Below, piece after piece: positions 43,045 to 50,802 of a DNA stretch of 64,000 nt. How positions within the stretch are numbered: position 1 is the stretch's first letter; every line of letters starts with the position of its first letter. The DNA is from Halosimplex salinum. Lineage in GTDB: Archaea; Halobacteriota; Halobacteria; Halobacteriales; Haloarculaceae. The position numbers and the translations under genes were made by a program. Location of the stretch: the NCBI RefSeq assembly GCF_003730195.1, contig NZ_QWGG01000006.1, forward strand, positions 124,001-188,000. Direction: 5' to 3'. The notes below the pieces were generated by a model. It was not told the origin of the DNA, searched no databases, and saw nothing but the letters and a program-made list of their open reading frames with translations.

Positions 43045-44817
43045 TCACTCGCCGGTGGCCTTCATGAGCCCCGGCGTGTCGTAGCCGTCCAGCGTCTCGT
43101 CGACCTTCGGGAGCCACCACATCGGCCAGAACGTCTGGAAGTGGTCCGACTCCTCGGGGATCTCGAAGCGGTCGGTGTTGACGAACGACTGCTCGTACTT
43201 CTCCATGATGACTCCGACCGGGACGTCCTCGTTGACGACCCGCGCGAGTCGGCGGACGATCTCGGCCTGCTGGTCGCTGTCGCCCGTGCGGACGAGTTCG
43301 TTCAGCGACGCCATGACGTCGACTTCCTCGCCGTCGACCTCGACGGTCGGATCCTCGCTCAGGTAGCCGGTGAAGTGCGACTCGGTGTCGCGGAACCGGT
43401 TCCGGAGGATGTAGTCCAGCGAGAAGTACGGGTGAGCCATCCGGGGGGCGCCGCCCAGGGTGTGCTGGTCGGCACAGACCACCCAGTCGTCGGAGTTGGC
43501 GTAGCCGCCGGGGCCGGACTCGCGGGAGTCGGCCTCGGCGTCCCAGCCGGCGTCGGTCAACTGGTCGACGATCGCCTGGCATGCCGTCGCCCAGTCCGAC
43601 CAGCCCGCCGGGAAGGTGATCGGGACGGTTCCGATCGAGTCCTTGCTCTCGCCGATCTGGGAGAGCAGTTCGTCGGCGCGGTCGTCGTCGCGGGTGTACG
43701 CCGTGAACGCGTCGGGGTTCATCGAGTCGAACCAGTTCTCGACGGAGCCGGCTGTCAGGCCGGTCTGTGCGGGGTGGTGGATCTTCGAGGAGTCGCTGAC
43801 GTTGGCGATCACGGCCTCGCGGTTGATCGACCACATGAGCGCCTGTCGGGCCGCGCGCTGGCCCCAGATATCGTGGTCCTGGTCGAACCACAGCCCCATC
43901 CCGAACCCGCCGGGGATCGAGAACTCGCGGACCGAGTCGGGGAACTGGTCGAGCACGTTCGGCGGGACGAACAGGCTGTGCTGGCCGTCGGCCTCGTTCT
44001 CGATGTAGGAGGTGTGGGCCGCCTGGTTGCCGTCGCGGTACTCGACGCGGTAGCCCGTCCAGTTGTACTGCTCGGCCAGCGCGTGGTCGGCGACGCCGTC
44101 CAGCCCGCTCCTGACCTCGGTCTGGGAGTACTGGTCGGTGTGGTCGGTCAGGTGGACCGGCCCGGAGGAGTCGGGTTCGGCGACCTCGACGCCCGCGGGG
44201 TCCTCCTCCCAGTTCGTCCCCTCCCAGTTGGCCGGCGGCCGGTCGGCGAGGTTGTTGTCGAACAGCGCGTAGTTGACGATGTCCTCGCTGGTCTCCGAGG
44301 GGTAGGAGATGGTCAGTTCGTAGTCGCCGGTCGCCTCGACGTCGTCGATGAACTCCCAGACGGCGACGTTGGCCGCCCGGTCGACCTCCAGCTGGAACAC
44401 CAGGTCCTCGGCGGTGACCGGGTCGCCGCTCTCCCCCCACGTGAACTCCTCCGAGAGCGTCAGCGTCACCTCGCCGTCTCCGTGTTCCCACTCCTGGACG
44501 AGGTGCGGGACGAACTCGTCGGCTCCGATCTGGTACTGGGTCCACGGCGCCCACATCCCGAACTGGTCGTGCGGGATGAACCAGCCCACCAGCGGGTTCC
44601 ACTGGTACTCCGAGGCCTGGAAGTCCGTCTGTGTCCCGCGGAACCAGACGTCCTGCTGACCGCCGCCACCGCCCCCGTCACCGTCTTCGTCGTCCGCTCC
44701 GCCGCCGCCCGAACACCCCGCGAGGGTGACCGCGCCTGTCGTTCCCGCGAGCGATACGAACTGCCGTCGGGAGACCACCGCACCGTAGCCCCCACTCTCC
44801 TTCTCTTCTGGAGACAT
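43045..44817 (-). CDS. Tat-exported peptide-type solute-binding lipoprotein
   Basis: The 590-residue family 5 binding protein has a Tat signal (SRRQFVSLAGTTGAV), lipobox LAGC and a Gly/Asp-rich linker. Two lobes follow with conserved phrases (TEDLVFQLE-like, WSINREAVIANV). It should capture oligopeptides or related compounds outside the cell and deliver them to the two permeases. I chose ATG 44817. An ATG 10 codons upstream (44847) is nearer the TTTTTAAAT promoter at about 44874-44882, so it is a real alternative. Confidence 0.9.
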   Translation of the reverse strand: MSPEEKESGGYGAVVSRRQFVSLAGTTGAVTLAGCSGGGGADDEDGDGGGGGGQQDVWFRGTQTDFQASEYQWNPLVGWFIPHDQFGMWAPWTQYQIGADEFVPHLVQEWEHGDGEVTLTLSEEFTWGESGDPVTAEDLVFQLEVDRAANVAVWEFIDDVEATGDYELTISYPSETSEDIVNYALFDNNLADRPPANWEGTNWEEDPAGVEVAEPDSSGPVHLTDHTDQYSQTEVRSGLDGVADHALAEQYNWTGYRVEYRDGNQAAHTSYIENEADGQHSLFVPPNVLDQFPDSVREFSIPGGFGMGLWFDQDHDIWGQRAARQALMWSINREAVIANVSDSSKIHHPAQTGLTAGSVENWFDSMNPDAFTAYTRDDDRADELLSQIGESKDSIGTVPITFPAGWSDWATACQAIVDQLTDAGWDAEADSRESGPGGYANSDDWVVCADQHTLGGAPRMAHPYFSLDYILRNRFRDTESHFTGYLSEDPTVEVDGEEVDVMASLNELVRTGDSDQQAEIVRRLARVVNEDVPVGVIMEKYEQSFVNTDRFEIPEESDHFQTFWPMWWLPKVDETLDGYDTPGLMKATGE

Positions 44818-44998
44818 GTGGATTGGTCCTTCATACCACTCTTTCATAAATGTTTCTTCGAAACTGAGTGTACTTTTTAAATGGAAGTGAGAATGACAGG
44901 CTCGCGTGGACGCGAGTTCGCCGACTCGAACTGACTGGCCCGTAGCGGCCGTGAAACACGCCAACAGATTCTTCTGTTCGTGGTCTGACGGGACACGC

Positions 44999-45928
44999 AT
45001 GACAGAGTTCGACGTGAACGCGCACCTCGAAGCCGCGCGAGCGGAACCCGAGTCGGTCGAGACTGCGAGGCTGGTGGACGCGCTCGACGCCGACGACGGG
45101 ACGAGTCGGGCGCTCGCCCTGCGCGCGCTCGCTCACGTGGCGCGGTCGAATCCAGACGAGGTAGCCGAGCACGCCGACGCGGTCCGTGCGGCGCTCGACG
45201 ACGGCTACCCCGTCGCCGAGGGGGACGCGGCGCTGGTCTGTGCGGAACTGGCGCGGGACCGGCCCGAGCTCGTCCGGCCCGTGGTTCCGCGACTCGTCGG
45301 GATGCTCACCGAGATTCCGCCGCGGAAGGGGTATCGGGCGGTCAGTGCGCTCGTTCCGGTGCTCGACAGTGACCCGCGGGCTTTCGTGCCCGAAGCGGAC
45401 GCGCTCGTCGACGCGCTGGCCGACCCGCCGTCGGTCGACGTGCCGACCGGCGACGAGCTGGCCGACCTGCCGGACGGGGAGCGACAGGAGCGAGTCGAGC
45501 GGCTGTCCGCCAGGCGCGATCAGATCCAGCAGGACCGCGTTCGGACGTTCGGCATCCGGGAGTTCGCGGCCCACGCGCTCGTCGAAGTGGCCGAGAGCGA
45601 CCCGACAACGCTGGCCGACCGCGTCGACGACCTCGCCGCGGGACTCGCGGCCGAACCGGCGGCGGCCCGTGTCGGCGCGGCCGACGCGCTCGCCACCGTC
45701 GCGAGCGCCGACTCCGCGGCCGTCGAGCCCGTCGTCGACGACCTGATCGACGCCCTCGATGCGGACGGGGACGGCGTGCAGGTCTACGCGGTGCGAGCGC
45801 TCGGTCACGCCGGCGCGAGTGAAGCAATCGACTCGCTCCGCCGGCTCGCGGCGGCCGACGTTGATCCACAGCTGGCGACGCTCGCCGCCGAAACTGCCGA
45901 TTTCCTGGCCGAAACGGAGCAGGACTGA
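44999..45928 (+). CDS. HEAT-repeat protein
   Basis: The 309-residue acidic protein is built of about six HEAT-like helical pairs (SRALALRALAHVARSNPDEV, AALVCAELARDRPELV, VRTFGIREFAAHALVEVAES, VQVYAVRALGHAGASEAIDS). It should be a cytosolic binding scaffold; haloarchaeal proteins of this sort often sit beside signal or phycocyanobilin-lyase-like genes, but none is present here. The start ATG is the first before the first repeat. It is divergent from the solute-binding protein gene. Confidence 0.78.
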   Translation: MTEFDVNAHLEAARAEPESVETARLVDALDADDGTSRALALRALAHVARSNPDEVAEHADAVRAALDDGYPVAEGDAALVCAELARDRPELVRPVVPRLVGMLTEIPPRKGYRAVSALVPVLDSDPRAFVPEADALVDALADPPSVDVPTGDELADLPDGERQERVERLSARRDQIQQDRVRTFGIREFAAHALVEVAESDPTTLADRVDDLAAGLAAEPAAARVGAADALATVASADSAAVEPVVDDLIDALDADGDGVQVYAVRALGHAGASEAIDSLRRLAAADVDPQLATLAAETADFLAETEQD

Positions 45929-45944
45929 ACCAGCGGTGGCCCGG

Positions 45945-46295
45945 TCAGTTGCTCGCCGAGAGCCGCTGACACCGCCAGAGGACGAAGCCGACGCCCAGGG
46001 CCGTCGGACCCAGCAGCGCGAAGTTGATCCCGACGACGACGAGCGATCCCTGCTGGGTCCCGGGAGACACAGACGCGCCCGGGACCAGTGCGAGGACGAG
46101 CACGTTCATGATCAGGAAGACCGTCACGACCAGCAGGAGGAGGTAGAAGAACGGTGCGAACCGACAGACGGTGTTCCAGAACCGCTCGCGTGTCGAGTCC
46201 GGCGGCGGGGCTTCGCCCAGTCGGTCCAGCAGCGACCGCCGGGTGGCGACTCCGGATTCGCCGCGGTCGCTTCCCGCCTCTGGGCCGTCGTCCAT
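45945..46295 (-). CDS. Two-helix membrane protein, unknown function
   Basis: The 116-residue protein has an acidic N-terminus and two long hydrophobic segments (FFYLLLLVVTVFLIMNVLVL and VVGINFALLGPTALGVGFVL), with a short linker. ATG 46295 is preferred over a GTG 7 codons upstream, because the TATA box (TTTTATA, minus strand, 46319-46325) is centred 27 bases before it. Function unknown. Confidence 0.68.
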   Translation of the reverse strand: MDDGPEAGSDRGESGVATRRSLLDRLGEAPPPDSTRERFWNTVCRFAPFFYLLLLVVTVFLIMNVLVLALVPGASVSPGTQQGSLVVVGINFALLGPTALGVGFVLWRCQRLSASN

Positions 46296-46318
46296 GAGAG
46301 AAGGTGTCAGCCCCACTG

Positions 46319-46325
46319 TATAAAA
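46319..46325 (-). promoter_or_regulatory. TATA box of the 45945-46295 gene
   Basis: TTTTATA on the minus strand is centred 27 bases before ATG 46295, giving a leaderless transcript and deciding the start codon. Confidence 0.6.
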
Positions 46326-46350
46326 CGGCGCCGGTCAGGTCGAGTGAGTC

Positions 46351-46580
46351 GGCGGTAGCGGTCTGCGGAAGCGGTGGCGGTAGCGGGCTGCGGAGGCGGT
46401 GGCGGTCTGCGGAGGCGGTGGCGGTCTGCGGAGGCGGTGGCGGTCTGCGGAGGCGGTGGCGGTCTGCGGAGGCGGTGGCGGTCTGCGGAGGCGGTGGCTG
46501 TTGCGATAGCGGTCCGCGTGGCGGTAGCAGTCTGCGGAGGCGGTGGCGGGCCGCGGAGGCGGACTGCGGTGGCAGGTGGA
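46351..46580. repeat. G-rich 19-bp tandem repeat, locus 2
   Basis: Six head-to-tail copies of CTGCGGAGGCGGTGGCGGT start at 46388, 46407, 46426, 46445, 46464 and 46483; degenerate units extend the array to both sides. The unit differs by two bases from that at 40683. It is followed, as at the other locus, by CCGGCGCCGG (about 46590), a hairpin, CCTTTTT and the T-armed palindrome. The open frames across it are low-complexity and not credible proteins. Confidence 0.85.
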
Positions 46581-46652
46581 GCTAACGTCCGGCGCCGGAG
46601 GCGCCGGTTCACCGACTGCGAGGCCGGAGGCCGAGCAGTCGGCCTTTTTCAC

Positions 46653-46703
46653 CCATGTTTTTGCCGGAGGGGTCGCTCCGCGACCCCTCCGGGAAAAAGA
46701 TGG
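46653..46703. terminator. T-armed palindrome, copy 4
   Basis: Arms CCATGTTTTTGCCGGAGG and their near-complement ending GGGAAAAAGATGG surround a 3-base loop (23-base arms). It lies immediately upstream of the ferredoxin promoter. It may insulate this gene from upstream transcription. The ATG inside the right arm (46700) is in frame with the ferredoxin but belongs to the repeat. Confidence 0.55.
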
Positions 46704-46738
46704 TGGGGTTTAAGCAAGTCATTCCGCTAGTGACGGGC

Positions 46739-47431
46739 GTGGAATCGCCGTTCGACGTTCTCTCGGTCGACCCCGACGCGGACGCCGAGGAGATACAGGA
46801 GGCCTACCGGGAGCGGATCAAGGACGCCCATCCCGACCACGGGGGATCGGCTCGCGAGTTCCAGCTCGTGAGGGCCGCCTACGAGGAGATCAAGGACGGG
46901 GGTGCCGAGGAGGCGGTCGACGGTGAGGGGGGCGAGGAGCGGTCACCGGGCGAGCGGGCCGCGGGCGCCGGGGCCGCCGGTGAGGAGGGCGAGCGGCCGG
47001 CTCGCGAGCGTCGCTGTCGGGTCGAGTACCTCAACTACGAGGTGCTGGACGACCACGGGTGGGACGTCGATGACGAGGAGCTCTTCGAGGTGGCCGCGGA
47101 CGGGGGACTCGACCGGGAGGACTACGGACAGTTCTGGGTTCGGCCGCGCGAGTCGCTGCTGGAAGCGGCCGAGCGCCACGGGTTCGCGTGGCCGTTCGCC
47201 TGCCGCGGCGGCGCGTGTGCGAACTGTGCGATCATCATCCTGGAGGGGGAGATGCGGACTCGCGTCGACCACGTGCTCCCGCCGGAGATGCTCGAGAAGG
47301 GGTTCCAGCTGTCCTGTAACGGGATGCCGGTCTCCGACGAGCTACAGGTCCTCTACAACGTCAAGGCGATGCCGGAACTCGAGGAACTACTCCTGCCGCC
47401 GCGGCCGTTCGAGCAGGCTCACGACGACTGA
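46739..47431 (+). CDS. J-domain [2Fe-2S] ferredoxin
   Basis: The 230-residue protein fuses an N-terminal J-domain (about 1-50, starting ESPFDVLSVDPDAD, with the HPD signature at 31-33 followed by HGG) to an acidic linker and a plant-type ferredoxin. The cluster ligands are Cys155, Cys160, Cys163 (CRGGACANC) and Cys193 (LSCNG). The J-domain should recruit DnaK to a client or to cluster assembly; the ferredoxin carries one electron. GTG 46739 is preferred because GGTTTAAG at about 46707-46714 sits about 28 bases upstream as a TATA box. ATG 46700 within the palindrome is the alternative. Confidence 0.85.
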   Translation: MESPFDVLSVDPDADAEEIQEAYRERIKDAHPDHGGSAREFQLVRAAYEEIKDGGAEEAVDGEGGEERSPGERAAGAGAAGEEGERPARERRCRVEYLNYEVLDDHGWDVDDEELFEVAADGGLDREDYGQFWVRPRESLLEAAERHGFAWPFACRGGACANCAIIILEGEMRTRVDHVLPPEMLEKGFQLSCNGMPVSDELQVLYNVKAMPELEELLLPPRPFEQAHDD

Positions 47432-47520
47432 CTCCGTCACTCGGCCGCACGCCGACTCCCCTCGTCACTCGGTCGCACGCCGGCCCCAGACTTTTTTGTG
47501 GGTGCATCGACGCGACGAAC

Positions 47521-48288
47521 GTGAGCCACTGGACCGAGCGGCTCTTCCGCGAGCAGGCGGATCTGTTCGCGGAGAGCTTCGAGGACGTGTTCGACGCGGC
47601 AGACGAGCAGGTGGCGGCGCTGCTCGACCTGCTGGCCGAGGAGTGCGACTGCGAGCCGGAGCGGTCGCTCGATATCGCCTGCGGGGTGGGCCGACACGCG
47701 CTGGCGCTCGCCGACCGGGGGGTCGAGGCGGAGGGGCTGGACTTCTCGGCGTCGTTCGTCGAGCGGGCGCGCGAGCGTGCGAGCGACCGCGGCGTGGCCG
47801 ACCGGACGGCGTTCCGCCACCACGACATGCGCGACCTCGACGAGTGGTCGGGGGAGTACGACCTGATCACGGTGTTCTGGAACTCGATCGGGTACTACGG
47901 TCGGGCGACCGACGAGCGAGTGCTCGCGGACGCCCGCGAGTTGCTCGCTGACGACGGCGTGCTGGTCGTCGAACTGTCGAATCGCGACTTCCTGCTCCGG
48001 AACTTCGACGCGGCGACGGTCAGCGAGAGCGACGACCGACTGTCCGTCTATCGGCAGGCGTACGACCCCGGGACGGGGCAGTTCGAGACAACTATCGACG
48101 TGTTCGACGCGACCGGGGCGGGCTACGACTACGTCGACACGATGGAGTGGGAGAATCGGCTGTACGCGCCGCCTGTGCTCCGGGATCTGTGTGAGTCTGC
48201 CGGATTCGAGACGGTTTCACTGTTCGGTGGATTCGACGGGAGCGACCTGACGCTGGAGTCCGAGCGGGTCGTGGCGCTTGCGCGGTGA
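47521..48288 (+). CDS. SAM-dependent methyltransferase
   Basis: The 255-residue class I methyltransferase has motif I LDIACGVGRHALALADRG, motif II EGLDFSASFV and YDLITVFWNSIGYYGR after the acidic loop. The start is GTG. The substrate cannot be inferred. It is 89 bases after the ferredoxin gene and may share its transcript. Confidence 0.86.
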   Translation: MSHWTERLFREQADLFAESFEDVFDAADEQVAALLDLLAEECDCEPERSLDIACGVGRHALALADRGVEAEGLDFSASFVERARERASDRGVADRTAFRHHDMRDLDEWSGEYDLITVFWNSIGYYGRATDERVLADARELLADDGVLVVELSNRDFLLRNFDAATVSESDDRLSVYRQAYDPGTGQFETTIDVFDATGAGYDYVDTMEWENRLYAPPVLRDLCESAGFETVSLFGGFDGSDLTLESERVVALAR

Positions 48289-48296
48289 GTTCGGGG

Positions 48297-49547
48297 TTAG
48301 CCGCCGAACTCCCAGCCGGCGCTCTCGAGGCGCTTCTCTTCGACGCGGTCGACGGCGTCCTCGTAGTCGTCGGGTGCGTGGTGCTCGTGGTCGGTCGCCA
48401 GTTCGCTGGCGCGCTCGAACCACTCCTCGGCGTCCTCGTAGTAGTCGCCGGCCTCGTCGTCGTCCTCGGCGTCGTCGCCGTCGCGTTCGAGCGACTCGGC
48501 GTGCGCGCTCATCGCGTCGAGCAGGCCGGCGGTCACCCAGGCGAGCTGGTACTCCAGCGCGCCCTCGGAGACGGGAGCGTGCCCGTTCCAGCCGGCGTCG
48601 GCGGCGGCGCTGTAGCGCTCGAAGGCGTCCTCCCAGGCGTCGACGGCGACGGTCGCGTCCTCGGCGGACAGCGCGGTCTCGCAGCGACCGGCCGCGTCGT
48701 CGAGGAACGCCTCGCCGGCAGTACGGAGGTCGTCGTCGAGCGAGTCGAGCCGTTTCTGGGCGCCCACCGGCACGCGGTCGACGTCGCCGATGGTGTCGCG
48801 CGCCTCCTCCAGCGCCTCGGCGGCGTCGACGTACTCGCCGCAGGCGTCGCCGTAGCGCTCCTCGTCGAGCGCCGTCTCGACCGTCTCGATGGCTGCCTCG
48901 GCGCGGTCGAGCCACGCGTTCACGCGGGCGTGGTCGAGTTCCTCGACGACCGTATCGATCTCGGCCCGGATCTTCTCTTCGGGCGCGCGGTCCTCGCGAG
49001 TGGCACACCGCCGGGCCTGCGAGAACTGCGACCGGGCCGACAGCGCGTGCTGGTCGGGGTTCTCCCCGCGTTCGCAGGCGTCCTCGAAGGCGGCGATGGC
49101 GTCGCGGGCCTGCGCGAGCGCGGCGGACATCTCGGACCACGACGACCCGACCTTGTCGATGTAGTCCTCGGCGGCCTCCACGTCCCCCTCGTCGGGGTCG
49201 AAGACGACGGTCTCGTCGTAGGTCTGGACCTCGATCTTGCTGTTGAGCAGCCCCTTCCGAACGTGACTGGTCTGCAGCGCAGTCATCTCGAAGGCGATCT
49301 CGGCCTCGTCGGGCTGGTCGCCGAGGACCCACAGCACCCGCTCGTCGGTGACCAGCATGAACGCGCCGTGGTCGCCCCCCGATTCGATCGTCGTCGTTCG
49401 ACCGTCCTTCGTGTGTTCGATCGTCCCGCCGTTCGCGAGCGCGTGCTTCAGCTCTTCGCCATCACGTAACAGATCGTCTAGATGTTCCGCGTCGGCGTCG
49501 GAAGATTCCGACCCACCGGATATCGCGTCGTTGACTCGGTCGAACAT
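48297..49547 (-). CDS. PH-like domain protein with helical repeats
   Basis: The 416-residue soluble protein has an N-terminal pleckstrin-homology-like domain (about 25-120; strands such as HGAFMLVTDERVLWVLGDQ and IEVQTYDETVVFDPDEG). A long alpha-helical region of paired acidic helices (ALEEARDTIGDV, AEAAIETVETALDEERYGDA) resembling TPR-type stacking follows. It may bind membranes or partner proteins. ATG 49547 is preferred over upstream frames because GATATACTC on the minus strand (about 49562-49570) can serve as its TATA box. No named family is recognised. Confidence 0.65.
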   Translation of the reverse strand: MFDRVNDAISGGSESSDADAEHLDDLLRDGEELKHALANGGTIEHTKDGRTTTIESGGDHGAFMLVTDERVLWVLGDQPDEAEIAFEMTALQTSHVRKGLLNSKIEVQTYDETVVFDPDEGDVEAAEDYIDKVGSSWSEMSAALAQARDAIAAFEDACERGENPDQHALSARSQFSQARRCATREDRAPEEKIRAEIDTVVEELDHARVNAWLDRAEAAIETVETALDEERYGDACGEYVDAAEALEEARDTIGDVDRVPVGAQKRLDSLDDDLRTAGEAFLDDAAGRCETALSAEDATVAVDAWEDAFERYSAAADAGWNGHAPVSEGALEYQLAWVTAGLLDAMSAHAESLERDGDDAEDDDEAGDYYEDAEEWFERASELATDHEHHAPDDYEDAVDRVEEKRLESAGWEFGG

Positions 49548-49723
49548 ACCCTGTGCTCTTTGAGTATATCCACGAGGGTCGGTAATAAACTTCGGTGTAG
49601 ATTCACGCCACGAAGACACCCGCCGATCCGATTTATGGACCGTTTACCCGCACGTTTGCCGGGCGCGTGCGAACGAGTCCCTCGGAATCCTTTTCCGCCG
49701 CTAGAGCGTATCGTCGCCCACCA

Positions 49724-50155
49724 ATGGGCATCGGCGGATCGGATATGTACCGACAGCAGATCCTCGACCACTACAAGAACCCGCGGAACTACGGTGAGAT
49801 CGAGGAGGCCACGTTCACCCACGTCGGCGAGAACCCGATGTGCGGCGACACTATCGAGATGGACGTCGTCCTCGACGACGACGAGGAGGCAATCGAGCGC
49901 GTCGCGTTCCGCGGCGACGGCTGTGCGATATCGCAGGCCTCCGCGTCGATGCTCTCCGAGCAACTCGCCGGGATGAGCGTCGCGGACCTCGAGGAGATGG
50001 ACAGGGACGACGTCGTCGACATGCTCGGCGTCGACATCTCGCCGATGCGTATCAAGTGCGCCGTGCTCGCCGAGAAGGTCGCACAGGACGGCGCGGAGAT
50101 CTACTTCGGCGAGAAGGACGTCGACCGGACGACGACCGAAGACGACGAGGAGTGA
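49724..50155 (+). CDS. sufU: Fe-S cluster scaffold SufU
   Basis: The 143-residue protein belongs to the IscU/SufU family: YRQQILDHYKNPRN near the start, Cys40 (NPMCGD), Cys67 (GDGCAISQAS) and the late Cys in RIKCAVLAEK. It accepts sulfur from SufS and helps build or deliver clusters. The loop pattern resembles SufU rather than IscU. Its desulfurase sufS lies about 10.5 kb upstream. It stands alone here. Confidence 0.92.
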   Translation: MGIGGSDMYRQQILDHYKNPRNYGEIEEATFTHVGENPMCGDTIEMDVVLDDDEEAIERVAFRGDGCAISQASASMLSEQLAGMSVADLEEMDRDDVVDMLGVDISPMRIKCAVLAEKVAQDGAEIYFGEKDVDRTTTEDDEE

Positions 50156-50228
50156 GCGGTCGCAGTCCGGGCTGCTGAGCGGGTATTTCGGCGGTGTTTC
50201 TTCGGCGCTACTCTCCGGAGAGCCGCGC

Positions 50229-50609
50229 TCACTCCGCGTCCTCGGGCTCGACGACGGTCGTCTCGTCGTCGATACCGTGTTCGATCTCGACCGAGTGGCG
50301 GGTGTGGCGGGCGTGGATGTTCGCCCATCGCTCGGCGGCGTGGCGGACGAGGTGTTCGGACCCTTCGGGACAGCGACGGCACTTCGCGAGCCAGGTCGTC
50401 ACGTCGTCCGGGAAGTGGCCGGTGTGGCGCTTGTGGTCGAGCGCGAACTGTTCGATGGCCTGGTTCCCGACGCCCAGGTCGTCGAGTTCGTAGGCGAGGT
50501 CCCACTCGCGGTCACAGCGCGAACAGCTGACGGTCGGTGTGTCGTCCAGGTCTGTCGGCGTCGTGCCGCCGGGGCCGGGGTCGTCCCCGTCGCGGCTATC
50601 GTCTGGCAT
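50229..50609 (-). CDS. Zinc-binding protein, unknown function
   Basis: The 126-residue protein has CSRC near residue 30 and CRRC near 78, about 45 residues apart, which could hold one zinc ion. His-rich helical segments lie between and after (FALDHKRHTGHFPDD, RHAAERWANIHARHTRHSVE). No signal or membrane helix is present. Such small zinc proteins are frequent in haloarchaea; the function is unknown. Confidence 0.66.
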   Translation of the reverse strand: MPDDSRDGDDPGPGGTTPTDLDDTPTVSCSRCDREWDLAYELDDLGVGNQAIEQFALDHKRHTGHFPDDVTTWLAKCRRCPEGSEHLVRHAAERWANIHARHTRHSVEIEHGIDDETTVVEPEDAE

Positions 50610-50802
50610 GCCAGTCCGTTCCGCCGCGACGGTCTTGGGTCTGTTGGGGTCGTGCTCTCCGAAACCGGGACGTATTTCCCCCCGAACGCGCCTTCACCGA
50701 CAACGTGAGACCGACGACGGTGACCGCCGGCCGCGGTCCGCGACCGGGCCGCTCCGACGGGGCTGAGTCGCCTCGGCTCTCCCGCCCGTCGGGAGGTGAC
50801 CG

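Noticed and set aside
42038-44880. Long frames on both strands across the ABC operon
   Set aside because: Antisense and shifted frames of the permease and binding-protein genes; no domain or signal in them.
46700-46702. ATG as start of the J-domain ferredoxin
   Set aside because: It lies in the right arm of the dispersed palindrome. A TATA-like GGTTTAAG downstream of it favours GTG 46739; the ATG remains only a fallback.
46304-46730. Low-complexity frames across the 19-bp array
   Set aside because: Period-19 amino-acid patterns simply mirror the DNA repeat in every frame.
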